64,000 bases of DNA from Ceriagrion tenellum (lineage: Eukaryota; Arthropoda; Insecta; Odonata; Coenagrionidae): NCBI GenBank assembly GCA_963169105.1, contig OY720635.1:156689645-156753644 (forward strand), in the 5' to 3' direction. The notes below the pieces were generated by a model that was not told the DNA's origin, searched no databases, and worked only from the letters and a program-made list of their open reading frames with translations. Position numbers and translations under genes: made by a program. Each line of letters begins with the position of its first letter. Within the stretch, counting starts at the first letter, position 1. Of the stretch, positions 53,114 to 64,000 are shown piece after piece.

Positions 53114-55776
53114 GGCAATGCTCCCCATACTAGTCCAATTTAAAGCACAAAACATCAAAGGGGGGCACTTTCTGCATTACACAACCTGCACATTACATGA
53201 GGACAATTCAGCCTGCAAGTACGTGACAAAGCCAATACCAGAAATCCGGAATCATTATTTTCAATCTAGGATACAAATATACTCATTTAGATGAGCATGA
53301 ATGCTATGAAACAAATTGAAACTTGACATAATTTTTGTGGTAGTTATTTTTATGATCTCATTGCATGCACAAATTGTCTACAAAAAATAAGTAAAAGTCT
53401 CAAATACATTTTTAAAAATTGCATCCTCAGAATATTTCAAAATGCAGCTGATAATGAAACTACCAATGATTTTTCTCCAGCCTCAATATACCAAATATCA
53501 ATCACAATTGAGCATGTCCTTTATACATCTTTGATAACACCAGCCATACAGCTCACATAAAAATGAAACCACAATATTGCACTTCAATAGCTGTCAGAAT
53601 GCTTAGTATCCCTTGGAATGATCTTCCCTCTTGAAGTGATCACTTTGGACACAAGACACACAAAACCTATGATGAAACAATAACTGATGGTGCTAAAAGT
53701 AAATCAAAATAATAAACCCACTAAAATCAAGGCAGCCTAATGATACAAATGGCTACCTTCAAAATGTGATAAAAAGATAACCATGACATAACCCATCTCA
53801 AATATTAATAATGCTTCCTGAAAATGTTGAAACCAGGCTTTGCTCACAGCAGCGCTCTGATCTCAGTTGGCACAATTCAGATAAAGAGAAATTCAAATAT
53901 CTCTTTACATAAGATGTCTGGTCAATTTAACATCACAGGAAACACATGTCATTTGTGACTAAAAGTGTGCTTTGGTTACTAGCAGAAGCATTCAATAAAT
54001 GGCCAAATCAATTCACAGATCCAGGATGCATAATTGAAAAATGTATGAATCTTTGAAATTTGGGAAATGCACAACTGTAAAAATCTGGATCATTTTGATT
54101 GTAGGGGAACCTTAGCAAACAAGCTGCTAAATAGGATTTCAGGGAGGAGGGGGGGGGGCAATTGGCACACTATAAGGTAAACTATTGGAATACACAAACC
54201 CACAGCCACTACACTCATGGAATTGAATTCCACGAGCCATTAGCCAAGCCTTTAGCTGTGGTTAACACTAAACCACATTTCAGTAATAACCTCCTTAATT
54301 CCAGCATAATATCTGATAGAAGATTATTCAACAAAACAGATGGAATCCTGTTGTTCAAGTAACAAGGTATTTCTGAAATTACAACTTAATCCTTCATCTG
54401 TCAAAATTTCCCTCCCATTGAAATGCTTTTCATAGCCCATGATTTCATAAGGAGAGCATGACCCAATCTCTAAGCCCAACTGCCACAGCCATTTACTGCT
54501 TCTTTGCAAAGAAGTGGTTTGAAATGGTATCCAGCCACTCCAGATACAACTAGCAAGTGGTAAGGAATAACATTGCTATGAAGAAGTTTAACATGGAGTT
54601 TAATGACATTCTATAAAGACATTGTCATGTACTCATTTCTCACGTCATTATGACGTGAGAATTACATTACAAACGGCGAACATTACGACGTCCTCACGAC
54701 ATTAAGCATCTTGGGAGCCCTTCCTAAATGCATTTTCCAATCACCTTCAAATACTGTTGTTCTCGGTAATTTCCACAGGTAACAACCTTACTTATTGGAA
54801 ATAGCATCATAGTTTGGCAACAGTTAATTTGTTGATGAATTAATGTCATAACTTCCAGCACGTAAACAATCTTTCAGAGAATAACTCTAGCATTTATTTA
54901 ATATAATTCATAAATGTCTCATTAATCTACCATGGAGGATGTTCAGTTGATCCAAAGAGGAATATACTCGGCACCCTCAGAAGCATTGTCTTCCACGCTA
55001 AAGACAAATGTGCACCCCTATCATTTTTCAAATTTAGATCAAACTAAATATTTTAGGCATTTGATAGGCAAGCTAAAAACTTGCTCAACTAACCCACCAC
55101 AATTCTGAGAGTCAACCTGATATAATAGTTGGGGAACTATGACTCTTCACAGTATTCAAGCTCAGATTTCCGAAAGTACCATGCATGCAATCAACTAAAA
55201 ACTTAAGAAATCATATTCTGTACATTCATACCAAGGATTAGTTGAATACATCTCAGCACAATTATCATGCCTTTGTAACTATGCTCCAACTGTTCTCTAG
55301 ATTAGATGGAGATGAAGAGACATTAAAAGCATTAGAATTTCAAAGTCTAATTGAACACGAAAAGATTTTGTGGATCAGGAGAGTAATGCCAGCAGAAAAT
55401 TGTGCCCAACAGCATGTTCTAAATTATGTCAAGATGTCCAATGTTTGTATGTCCACAATGCACATACTTGGAGTCAGAAATTCAGCCAGTATATACAGAT
55501 TCTTACATACATACACAAGCACACACGCAAAACATATACATGTAAAGGTAAATGAAACCTACCACTAATCACAAGACTGTAGGGGGTGCCAAATAATGCA
55601 AGACTATCGAGTATTCAGAAGACCTTGCACGACGGAGAGCACTCAAAATAAACATGGTAACTGGAACAGCACAAGAAATGCCATATATAAATAACCAATA
55701 ACAAGATTCTAACAACATATTCTCACTCAAAAGGGATCAACTTCTCCAGGTGGGATGAGAGCCACTTTGATATTCT
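53114..55776. other. downstream of PEX13, no gene recognised
   Basis: Probably includes the PEX13 3' UTR. TTTATT at about 54892 (AATAAA on the minus strand) is a possible poly(A) signal, which would give a UTR of about 0.9 kb. A 25-bp imperfect palindrome with ACGTCA/TGACGT arms is at 54637-54661. A 108-codon frame at 55242-55568 has no family features. Confidence 0.4.
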
Positions 55777-56432
55777 CTAGGCACCCTGTCCCCCATCAAC
55801 TGTATTTGATTCAGAACCAGATATTGCATCACTCTCCAATGTCTGGGAAGCTGGTGGAGAACTATCTCCAAGACCAGGATCAGTATTGCTGAGTGGTTGC
55901 ACCACTGGGAGGGGATTAGCCAAAATGGGATTTGGTGCCACACCAGTTGGGTTGCAGAGTGGAATTGTAGCAGGAGGGGGCGGCGTCAAGACAGGCTGGC
56001 CATATATCATGGTAGCGGGTACAGCCGTTGGCACTGGAAGCCCAGGGGAGAGAGAAGGAGGCTGGGCAGCCAGAGGGACCACTGGGGCTTGTGCAACAAC
56101 TCCTGCCGTCTGGTACACTCCTTGCCGAGGTCGCCTCTCCACAAGGCGTACATAGTTGGATGGAACTAGGCCCACTTTGAGAGAAGGGGGAGAGCCCTGT
56201 TGCAGATGTCGAGCAGAGCGCAAGTGCACTGCCAGCAACCACTCACGACAGTCAACAGGCTGACGTGTCTTGGGTGCTATGATGAGTCGGTCCCCGGCAG
56301 AGAAGCTCAGCTCCTGATCCATAGTAGCATTAAAGTCAAAGCATCCAACAGCCAGTTGGCACCCAGGGTCCCTACCTTGAGCCCAGAGCTCATTTTCTTC
56401 ACCCTTGAAAGGGCTCAAATTCTCGGGACCAC
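55777..56432 (-). CDS. PEX13: PEX13 last exon (SH3 domain and C-terminal tail)
   Basis: The acceptor TGTTACAG precedes 56432; the stop TAG is at 55779-55777. 656 bp entering in phase 1. The SH3 domain covers about residues 35-110 of the exon. Between EWLLA and GLVPSNYV lie about 18 residues (HLRSARHLQQGSPPSLKV) where I remember about nine in the vertebrate protein, an enlarged loop. The tail is rich in Pro, Val and Ala and ends acidic (SGSESNTVDGGQGA). Confidence 0.9.
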
Positions 56433-59400
56433 CTGTAACAATAAGGATGAGGCAAGGGCAGGGGAAGAGGGGGTTTTGTATTATGTTTGTCATGAATATG
56501 CCATGTTTACAACCAGGGATGTAAATATTAGGTAGAGACAAGGGAGTATTATTGAGAGACAAGCTCTGTAAAGGATGTGAATAAATCCAGTCAATCACAT
56601 ACTAAAATATAGTAGACTCTATATTACAGAGGGAATCATGAGTCCTTCACAGGAATAAAAAAATTGTCACCTCTAATTAAACTAATGCCAAAATCAAAAC
56701 AATGCAGAATAAACTGAAATATAGTACATCCTCCCTAATCCCAGCCTCCAGTAAGTAGAATGGGAGATTCATTTCTGAGTCCAGAGGTGGTAACATGGAT
56801 CCATGATCTTCTACCAGAGTAAGAGGTGAAGTTATTCCCAGGGGTTTGAGTCCAAACACTACGAGTCCCATGGTGTGGGCCTCATGATCAGTGTATGTAC
56901 TTAAGTCTGTAGATTACTTGACACCACAACATTTCATCATTATGACACATTAACAATTTAGCCATAAACAGCCTCAATGCTTGCTTTATTTCTGTGATAT
57001 TTGGAATGGGCATACATATAATTTAAATAAGCTTCCGATTCAGTATACTAGCTGGCTTGTATTTAATTTGCAAAAGTTGCATTTCACACCTGACTGCTCT
57101 CGCTCTTATTGGTAACATGAGTGATCGCATGGGATACCATATTATCCCACTACTTCTATTTCACATAAATAGTTTAAAACTTTAAAAATTCTTATCTCAA
57201 GGGCTAAATTACCATTTAAAACACATTTTTTTAAATAACTGCAACAAAATCTTTATTTTGACATCTATAGTAGTTCACAACCACAGTCACATCTTGAATA
57301 GTCACTATTTTTCACTTTCTGTTTCAATGTCATTGGTTGACCATATGCAATCAAATAAAAACTAGTAAATTCGATAGAAAATCTATCGAATCAACTTAAG
57401 AATGCCGTGCACTATCCTGACAATAATGAACAGTAAATCTTGGTGGTTGTGGAGATTAGGGAAAAAAATTGCATATGGCGCTCAGGTGCTCCTATGCATT
57501 TGCTACAAGATAACTGTTAGGAAAAAATAAATACGATTTGATAAATATTGAATAGATATAAAAAATTGATGCCCAATAAATTGTCAAAAGTAATCATCAG
57601 GAAAAACAACAATGCATAGAAAACTTCCTAATACCAATGAATAGAAAAGCTTCATGTTATCTGTACAAAACTGTCACTTTAGAGGTTGCGTGGGATACTC
57701 AGGTGTCCCAAATGAATTTGCTATGAGACACTGATGGTGTATATAAAGTCACAGGGTTGAAACTACAGAGGGTAGATAAGAAAGCTTTGCTTGAAAAGTA
57801 TTTTAAAGGTAAGAAGGCTATGTTGTATTACAAAGCAAATTCTAAAATATATGACATTGGGATACCATGGTATCCCAAGCGAGCACTGGAGTAAACTTAG
57901 TCAGGGCTGAGGAGATTGATGCACTCAGATCTTGGGTAGATGTCAGCTTTGTTCCCACCACCGAAAATTGAAAACTTTGGAGTAAAATTATTAGGGATAA
58001 ATGAGCTTTCATGATCACAGTTGTGAATAATAAATAATAATTACCTATACTCAATTCGCAAATCCAAACAGAAATGTAAGTGTAATGACAAATTAGCACA
58101 AAACAAGCAATTGCTCAACAATTACCATTTGAGTTATTTGCAAATAAACAGCTGAATAGGTAGGGTTGCATATCAAAGATAAACAGCGCCGTAAGTGAAA
58201 CTTGATTTCCTTGAGAAGAGTCAGTGGTGCCGCTCAATTCTTTGAAATACATTTGTATCCGACTGTACAAATACACATCAGATTGAGCAATTTCGTGCCC
58301 AGTTTGAAATGGTCTTCAGACAAATAAATTACAATGCATGACTTTTAAAATCAGCCGACTTCGATTAGATGGCTGATGCCAATTAGGATTGAGACATAGG
58401 AAGGCTGATGTATTGCATGCCAGAACCATTTTCCAAATCAATGATTACTTACACATACACAGAGCTAAGGGTCAGACCTGTAAGGGTAGCCTAATGGAAA
58501 TTGCTCCATTGACTATAGCTCAGGAAGGCACGAGGAGGGCGTATGGCTATGAAGGGCTCAGGAGGTATCACCTGACTGGGGCCGTAGCCCATGCAAGCAC
58601 AATGCAGCATTGTGAGGGGGCCATGACACAGTAGCTCCTAAAAAATATTTCATAAATGCAAAACAGTAGCCCATATGTCAATTTGGAGTGAATTTTGACA
58701 TTGAAAGATCTTAAACTTGACACTTTAGTTCTAAAATTGTTTAACTCCACAAATCGGAAAAATGGAACATAACTGCATTTATGTCTCTAGAGCAACCTCT
58801 AAATGTTAACTAATCGAGCCGCATTTTTTAAGGAAATCATCTTTCCTCATCGTAATTTAAGAGGTTGAAATTGAAAATCGGAGAAAAATATATGAAAGCC
58901 ACACCCTACTGTGTAGATGCCATGAAAGCTAAGCGAGGAGAAAATTGCTGGCCAAGCGAATGGCATCTATAATGCACTATGGAAGTTCCCATCACTTTGC
59001 ATGGCTCATATTCTGTGTACATAAACAGTGGGAAACCAGTAAGAGGATAGGTGGGAAAAACTGATACCTCGCTTAGCATCGTATTTGGTGTGTAGTGACC
59101 TTAGCAGATATATATTGAATGGGCTAGGATGGTGGCTGAAGACCAACTGCCATTAGTCATTCCCTTAAGGCTCAGTGACGAGGTAAACTTCGGAGATGGC
59201 ATGAATTTGAACTAAGGAATGATAATTTCTGGAAGCTTTCACTTACAATTTCCAAGCTAAAAGAACTAGAGATAACTGCAATTACAGGAGTGGGGACCAA
59301 ATATACAGGGGCTCCATAGCATCTTCTGGTTTACTTCTAGAATTCTGCACCAAGCATTCTTTATCAAGGTACAATGCATCACAGACATCAACTATTTCCC

Positions 59401-60377
59401 ACCCAATGCCGATCAATTGGCATCAAAGTCAGCAACTTGGTCATTTCAAATTAGAGATTCACTCACCTGATCCTACAATGTATGAAAGTAGTCGCCAAGC
59501 TAAATAGGACCCACTAATCACAATACCAATGAAAGCCCGCAATGGCCACTGACTTGGCCCAGTGGATGGTGCACTGTCTTCTCCCACTTGCTCTCCTAAC
59601 TTGGCTGCTTCCCCCCAAACACCACCAAAGGCTGCTTCTTGGTGTCGCAATCCTGATTACCACGAAAAGATGAGTCTCTGGTAAAACAGTTGTTTATTAG
59701 ATATCCAAGGTGGCAGAATTGACAATGTAAACAAAAACACTTCACATACATGCTGAAGTGTCCATTCTATCTCAAATTTATCCAAATTTGATACTTCTTC
59801 CATTGAAATGGATGAAATAAAGACAAAACAAAAGTGAGAGTATTTTGTTAGCTTTGAGTTTTTATCGGAAAGTGTACATATAATTATGCTTCCGATCAGA
59901 AACTTTTACTTTGCCATTCATTAAATAGTAGTTAGCCATGTGATGGCAATACCATTTTCTTAATTCACCAGAATTGGTATCTAATAAGGATTGAGAAATC
60001 AAATAATAGAGTAAATTACTCTCCAATTTCTCTGATACATCAAGGATGCTCAATTCATACACTCAGAAGCTCAAGGCTGCACAAGATGCTGAGTTTACCT
60101 AACATTTAAACCAATGTTGTACAATAACCCTGTAAACACACCTAAAAGTCTGCGCAGTTGGCGGGTACACCACTGGAGCAGCCGGAAAATTGACAGTGCT
60201 GAAAGAATGTTGCGCAGGTGACTGAGGTGGTCAGCAACACCGAGTGCAGCACGGAAGGATGCATGTAGAGCACCAAGGGTTGATTCAAGCATGAAAGACA
60301 CGGATCCAAATGCCCTTACAACAGACTCGATTGACTCAAAGGCAGGCCTCGTCCTCTCCTCAGCAAGGGTCACCAGC
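55777..60377 (-). CDS. PEX13: peroxin-13, peroxisomal import docking protein (three exons, 5' incomplete)
   Basis: Minus-strand exons 60377-60142, 59652-59467 and 56432-55777 join with matching phases to about 358 residues plus stop. PEX13 is a peroxisomal membrane protein that docks the cargo receptor PEX5 through its SH3 domain together with PEX14. The first exon holds the conserved ERTRPAFESIESVVRAFGSVSFMLEST, matching the family's RPAFQSIESIVHAF segment. The second ends with a hydrophobic helix (AFIGIVISGSYLAWRLL). The third begins before the SH3 domain (AVGCFDFNATMDQELSFSAGD, EWLLA, GLVPSNYVRL) and finishes with a Pro/Val-rich tail of about 110 residues. The Gly/Tyr-rich N-terminus of the family is not present, so the first exon lies beyond 60377 or outside the window. 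Confidence 0.9.
56433..59466. other. PEX13 intron, with short palindromes
   Basis: A 3.0-kb AT-rich intron. A perfect 22-bp palindrome TTGGGATACCATGGTATCCC (plus AA) is at 57857-57878 and a related GGGATA...TATCCC hairpin at 57131-57148. Two similar ~40-bp segments with CTCAGGTG and TTTGCTA lie near 57480 and 57690. They may be parts of one unrecognised element. No other gene seen. Confidence 0.5.
59467..59652 (-). CDS. PEX13: PEX13 middle exon (membrane segment)
   Basis: 186 bp, acceptor GGTAATCAG, consensus donor GTGAGT, phase 1 at both ends. It encodes LRHQEAAFGGVWGEAAKL, a charged linker and the membrane helix FIGIVISGSYLAWRLLSYIVG. Position and content match the second hydrophobic region of PEX13 before the SH3 domain. 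Confidence 0.85.
60142..60377 (-). CDS. PEX13: PEX13 exon with the conserved RPAF...SIES region
   Basis: 236 bp, acceptor TTTGCCATAG, donor GTGTGT, entering in phase 2 and leaving in phase 1. It encodes LVTLAEERTRPAFESIESVV, a run of amphipathic and hydrophobic helix (HASFRAALGVADHLSHLRNIL) and ends WCTRQLRRLLG. The previous coding exon would have to end in phase 2; I did not find it in the 3.6 kb to the right. Confidence 0.85.
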
Positions 60378-60728
60378 CTATGGCAAACATGAGGCATAAG
60401 TTTTTCTAAATGCACAAGTGAAGGGTAACATACACATATTTAAAAGTGTAATTTTACTCTTTATGAGTATCAAACATTTTTAGTCCTGAAAACCAAAAGT
60501 TGGTCTGATGAGAAAAGGTTAGAAATGTGAGGCCAAAGATAAAAACTGGAAATTTTGGAAAAAAAATGTTACTTCTCAAATCATTTCCCACCCCAGATAG
60601 ATGGAAATTTTGAATTACATTTTGAATTACCATATATCTTTGATAATGTGTCCAAGTGAAAAAATGCTTTAACTCCTTATTTGGTAAGTAAAAAAGTGAA
60701 CAATTAAAGGTGCAATTGAAATATTTAA

Positions 60729-61054
60729 CCCTTTTAGTGCGGCGGGCCAATATATCGCCTTTGGCATCTCAGGCGTAAAGTGCGGCGGGCCGATATATCA
60801 TAGGCAAATCATAGGCTCATAGGCAAAATATTGTTTAACTTTTGCACACAAATATAATTACAATTATTTTTTGTACGAAGTATAAGCGTTTTTTTATTAT
60901 TACCTAATTCAATGCATACGCAATAAGAAAAACTGCATATGGATACTTTAAACAATAACTTTATAATATTTATTTTCCTAGAGTGATACATTTCATTCTA
61001 GTTACCCTCCGCATTTCTCACTAGAACCGCTGGCAGGCGTCAGCACTAAGAGGG
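60729..61054. mobile_element. piggyBac-type MITE (TTAA target), 326 bp
   Basis: TTAA at 60725-60728 and 61055-61058. Ends CCCTTTTAGTGC and GCACTAAGAGGG are inverted repeats with one mismatch. Near the left end GTGCGGCGGGCC.ATATATC occurs twice, 44 bp apart, a short internal duplication. It lies upstream of the first recognised PEX13 exon, on the genomic right. No coding. Confidence 0.8.
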
Positions 61055-61194
61055 TTAAGCAATGAGAGATATATGTTGGAGAAAAAAAAAATTAATAAAA
61101 AAAATTATCTATGTCTTCACAGAAAAATCAAGTAGAAGTATACAGGATCCTTTAAATCCACTCTAAGCATTCATGATGAGACAATTACATCACC

Positions 61195-62805
61195 TTAACC
61201 ACTTCCCTGACGAATTAATTTGGGGTGTGTGGTCCAAAAACATCACATTTTTTTATTTAAGATTCTTGTTATTTATTCACATAAAAAAGAACTTATGTGA
61301 ATAATAGCACTCTGAAACATTTTTTAAACTATTTTGTTTAAACTTTAAAATTTATTATAATTTACCAAAATTTACGCACTATTTGTGCTGTAGACATAAT
61401 TTCTCTTTATTTTTTTTTAAATAAAAATGTTTTGCTCATTTTTACGAGAAAAAATTTTATGAAGCTTTTATTTTATGCTAATAAAATACCTGCACTTCAA
61501 AATATTACGTCCTCAAATGTTTTTTGCCCTATGTAAAATCCTGAAACATGAAGCTAAGCCAAGAATCAGTTCACAATGGGGACAGTGATAGCTTCTTTCC
61601 TTTCTAAGTTTTTTTCCCTCATGCGTCTCTCTTTCGGTAACATTGGAAACACTGTTTGGTAAGGTTACTTTCTGTGTAGAGGAATTGCTTGAGAAAAATT
61701 CATATGTAATGTGTTGTGGGTGAGTCATTGAGGGTGGCCTACCAACTCATGGGGTTAAAACACTCGGGTGATATGCATCTATTTGGAAGTCTAAATGCAT
61801 AGTACAAAAAATTTGATGCCAAAGCGAGTCTGTTTCACCGGCATGAACTGATTCCATCCCAATCCACCCTTGAAAAGTCTTTCATCAATGGTAACATCCC
61901 TCTCTGGGGTGTAGAGCTCCTTGTACTTCCCCTAAAATTTCTTGTGAACCTTCCAAATTTTGTCCAGTTTGGCGTTCGGGTGAGTTTGGGGATCGCATCG
62001 GCATTATAAACAAAATACAGATGCTGTCTTATTTTTCAAATCTCCAGTAAGATACTGTCGGGCCAAATAATGGAGGTGAAAGCATTGATCGCATCTTCCA
62101 ATAAGACTCTGTACGTGGCTTTTGCACAGTGCTCTGTATTATTATAGGAGCCAAAAATACTTGAATCTCTGTGGCCATGATGCACCACTGACTTTTGCCA
62201 CCACTACTCCCCTAGTTTCTGGTCTGACCGTGCATCAACCCTTCTTAGTTTCTGATCTGACCATACATCGCTACCCTGACTGCTTTTGGCCAGGGCCTGG
62301 CAGCCGGGAGGTGCACAGTTCTGATTTCAGCTGAGAAGAGTGCAAGCCTAGAGTGATATAGCCCCTTGCCAAATACCCTTGGGGTGGCTTGCTTGGTATT
62401 TTGTAGATGTAGGCACTCAGTCCCGAATTATTTTCCAATGAGGCACTAGAGTAACAATTGGTATCACTTACTATAAAAAACAATGAGTTCATCATAAAAA
62501 AAAAGTTCAAAATACTTCAAAGCACCTTACTCAGGGTTCAGATCAAAGTTCTAAGTGTAATTCCCTTCAAAAGAAAACCTTGGCGAAGATGGAGGAGGAT
62601 TTGATGCTGATATTTCACCCTACGCTCCTACTTGCAGTGGTAGGAGCGTGTTGTGCAATGGTGTTGCTCCATCTTCCGACTCAGGGCTTATTTCCCCGGA
62701 AAGGCTTGAGACAGAACCGGAGTCTTCAATGTCCACATCCTCTGAGTCAAAATGGGTGAAATCCGATTCGTCTCCTATATCCATCGCTGAAATATCCCTC
62801 ACTAC
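61195..62805 (-). mobile_element. piggyBac transposon remnant with one end
   Basis: TTAA at 61195-61198 followed by CCACTTCCCTGACGAATT forms one end. On the minus strand the frame 62802-62620 is an acidic N-terminus (DESDFTHFDSEDVDIEDSG), typical of piggyBac proteins. Around 61960-61800 is the catalytic segment LYTPERDVTIDERLFKG...QFMPVKQTRFGIKF, with the TIDE Asp. At 61728-61513 is the zinc-binding C-terminus with YHCPHCEL. Large parts between are lost. It is a different subfamily from the two other piggyBac remnants. Confidence 0.75.
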
Positions 62806-63342
62806 TTGATGTAAATGTATATTTTCACAAAAGGGCCACTGTGACTACCAAGATATTTGATATTAGTGAGAACCATGAGTGCGCTTTGAAAATCAACGAG
62901 AAAATGAGGTGGACGCAGAGCAGGGCCTACTCTAGATTTTTCCCATTGAAAATGTACAATCTTTTCCAGTTTTGTGGATACCAGGACCATGCATGATAGT
63001 GGCCTATAGTCCACTGCATTTCTCATACCTGAAACCCCCTATATACTCACTTTAAGGAGAATCGGTTAGGTAGTTTTTGATAAATCTTTAAATACCAAAA
63101 TATATATAAACATACATACATATATATAAGAATTGCTCGTTTAATTATAATAAGGTATATAATTATAGTTCTTACTTCATAAAAAACTGACGGGGAAAAC
63201 CTCCATGTGAGCAGGATACTTTCATTATAATCACTGGTATCACAATTAGTTTTTTACATGATAGACCGTTGCCATAATAGTATCATTGTGATAATAGCCC
63301 CATTTTCATATACTAAATACATATGTTCTTCACAAATAAAAC

Positions 63343-63685
63343 CCTATGTAATTGGTAATTTCTAAGCCAGCAGCGCTCTTATGGTAGCAAATTTGGCCCA
63401 ATGGATTCCTGCCCTAAAATCCCTAAATACCCACTCTCGGAAGAATAGGTTCCATAGTTGTCGTGAAAATGTTTGCATACCCAAATGTTCATGGTCTAAA
63501 ACGTCTGGGATTTTTCCCATTTTGTGTTTATAGCTCAGGTTGCCAAGGAAATATGCTATTATAGAAATCGGAGAAAATTTTGCAATTTTGTCATTGAAAA
63601 CATAATTTTTAAGCAAAAAACAAAGTTTACAAAAAGATCGATTGCAAGAATTAAATACTTCATTCTTTTCGCCATCGTTCCTCTT
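63343..63685. repeat. dispersed repeat, copy 2
   Basis: Same-orientation partner of 23747-24150, with matching blocks in the same order (TAATTGGTAATTTCTAAGCCA, ATGGATTCCTGCCCTAAAA, AGAATAGGTT, GCTCAGGTTGCC, GAAAACATAATTTTTAAG). The copies are 40 kb apart. Minus-strand frames over both copies are incidental. Confidence 0.55.
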
Positions 63686-64000
63686 CATTAGGATAAAGTC
63701 AAGGGTTGTTTACATTCACGACGACCGTCGCTCAATTATCCTCATATGTCTAGTCTTGTCTATTTTTTGTTGATGATAATTTTTCATTCTTTGGTCCACT
63801 ATTCCGCATGGGAACATCGATTGACAACTGGTTGACTCAAACTCCTGGTTTTAGAACTATGTATTTACACCAGGGATGAATAGCAGCTAATTAGGGCCTT
63901 CCTTCATTTTTCAAATACTGAAGATGGACCTTCAAAGGATCGGCTTTCTAAAATCAAACCGATTATAGATAAGGTGAAGGATAGCTACATTGCAAGCTAT

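Noticed and set aside
55242..55568. 108-codon plus-strand frame next to the PEX13 stop
   Set aside because: No family features, and the sequence is probably the PEX13 3' region read on the opposite strand.
1..64000. tRNA or rRNA genes and CRISPR-like arrays
   Set aside because: I looked for tRNA T-loop signatures and regularly spaced identical repeats and saw none; the repeats present are dispersed or degenerate and the sequence is eukaryotic.

Overview
The window is nuclear DNA from an animal with intron-rich, transposon-dense chromosomes, most likely an insect. The grounds are GT-AG spliced genes with kilobase introns, an AT-rich background, a gene whose best match from memory is the insect Serendipity-alpha / vinculin-like family, and a mix of piggyBac, hAT, pogo/Tigger, copia, LINE and Penelope-like sequences. 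I cannot name the species. All family assignments were made by reading translations and motifs, without database searches.

Two host genes are supported. The first is on the + strand. Eleven exons from 4463 to 40936 join with matching splice phases into about 668 residues ending in a stop, with a 3' UTR running to an AATAAA at 42120. Its first exon(s) were not found. The second is on the - strand. Three exons between 60377 and 55777 encode the peroxisomal import protein peroxin-13 (PEX13) from the conserved middle region to the C-terminal SH3 domain and stop. Its N-terminal exon was not recognised before the window ends.

Most of the rest is transposable-element history, and much of it can be dated by nesting. 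At 0.6-1.7 kb lies a piggyBac remnant. At 5.2-7.4 kb a LINE is interrupted by a long inverted-repeat (Penelope-like) insertion with a 12-bp target duplication. At 8.3-10.8 kb is a longer LINE of the same kind. At 15.6-17.1 kb are a hAT MITE and a pogo remnant, and at 18.0-18.4 kb a LINE 3' end. At 18.6-22.5 kb is a GC-rich retroelement with a gag-like ORF and a reverse transcriptase-RNase H ORF but no integrase or tyrosine recombinase that I can see. At 24-29 kb are LINE fragments. At 33.2-34.0 kb a hAT MITE sits inside another hAT MITE. At 34.5-40.6 kb are a piggyBac piece, then a copia element split in its integrase by a Tigger element and again by a second insertion. At 41-43.6 kb are a hAT MITE within the 3' UTR, a TTAA MITE and an LTR.

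From 43.6 to 55.7 kb there is no host gene that I recognise. It contains a pogo remnant, a pair of inverted ~340-bp repeats, a TTAA MITE with a perfect 22-bp palindrome, and a decayed LINE. After PEX13 come another TTAA MITE, a third piggyBac remnant and a dispersed repeat also seen at 23.7 kb.

The most unusual object is the RT-RNase H element at 18.6-22.5 kb. An exact 40-bp direct repeat flanks its coding region, and the downstream copy begins about 30 bp after a TATATAA box, where a transcript would start. A degenerate repeat array flanks both sides in a permuted order. Also notable are a hammerhead-like motif in the inverted-repeat insertion, a near-perfect 28-bp hairpin in an intron, and two short unassigned protein-like frames at 13.4 and 41.7 kb.
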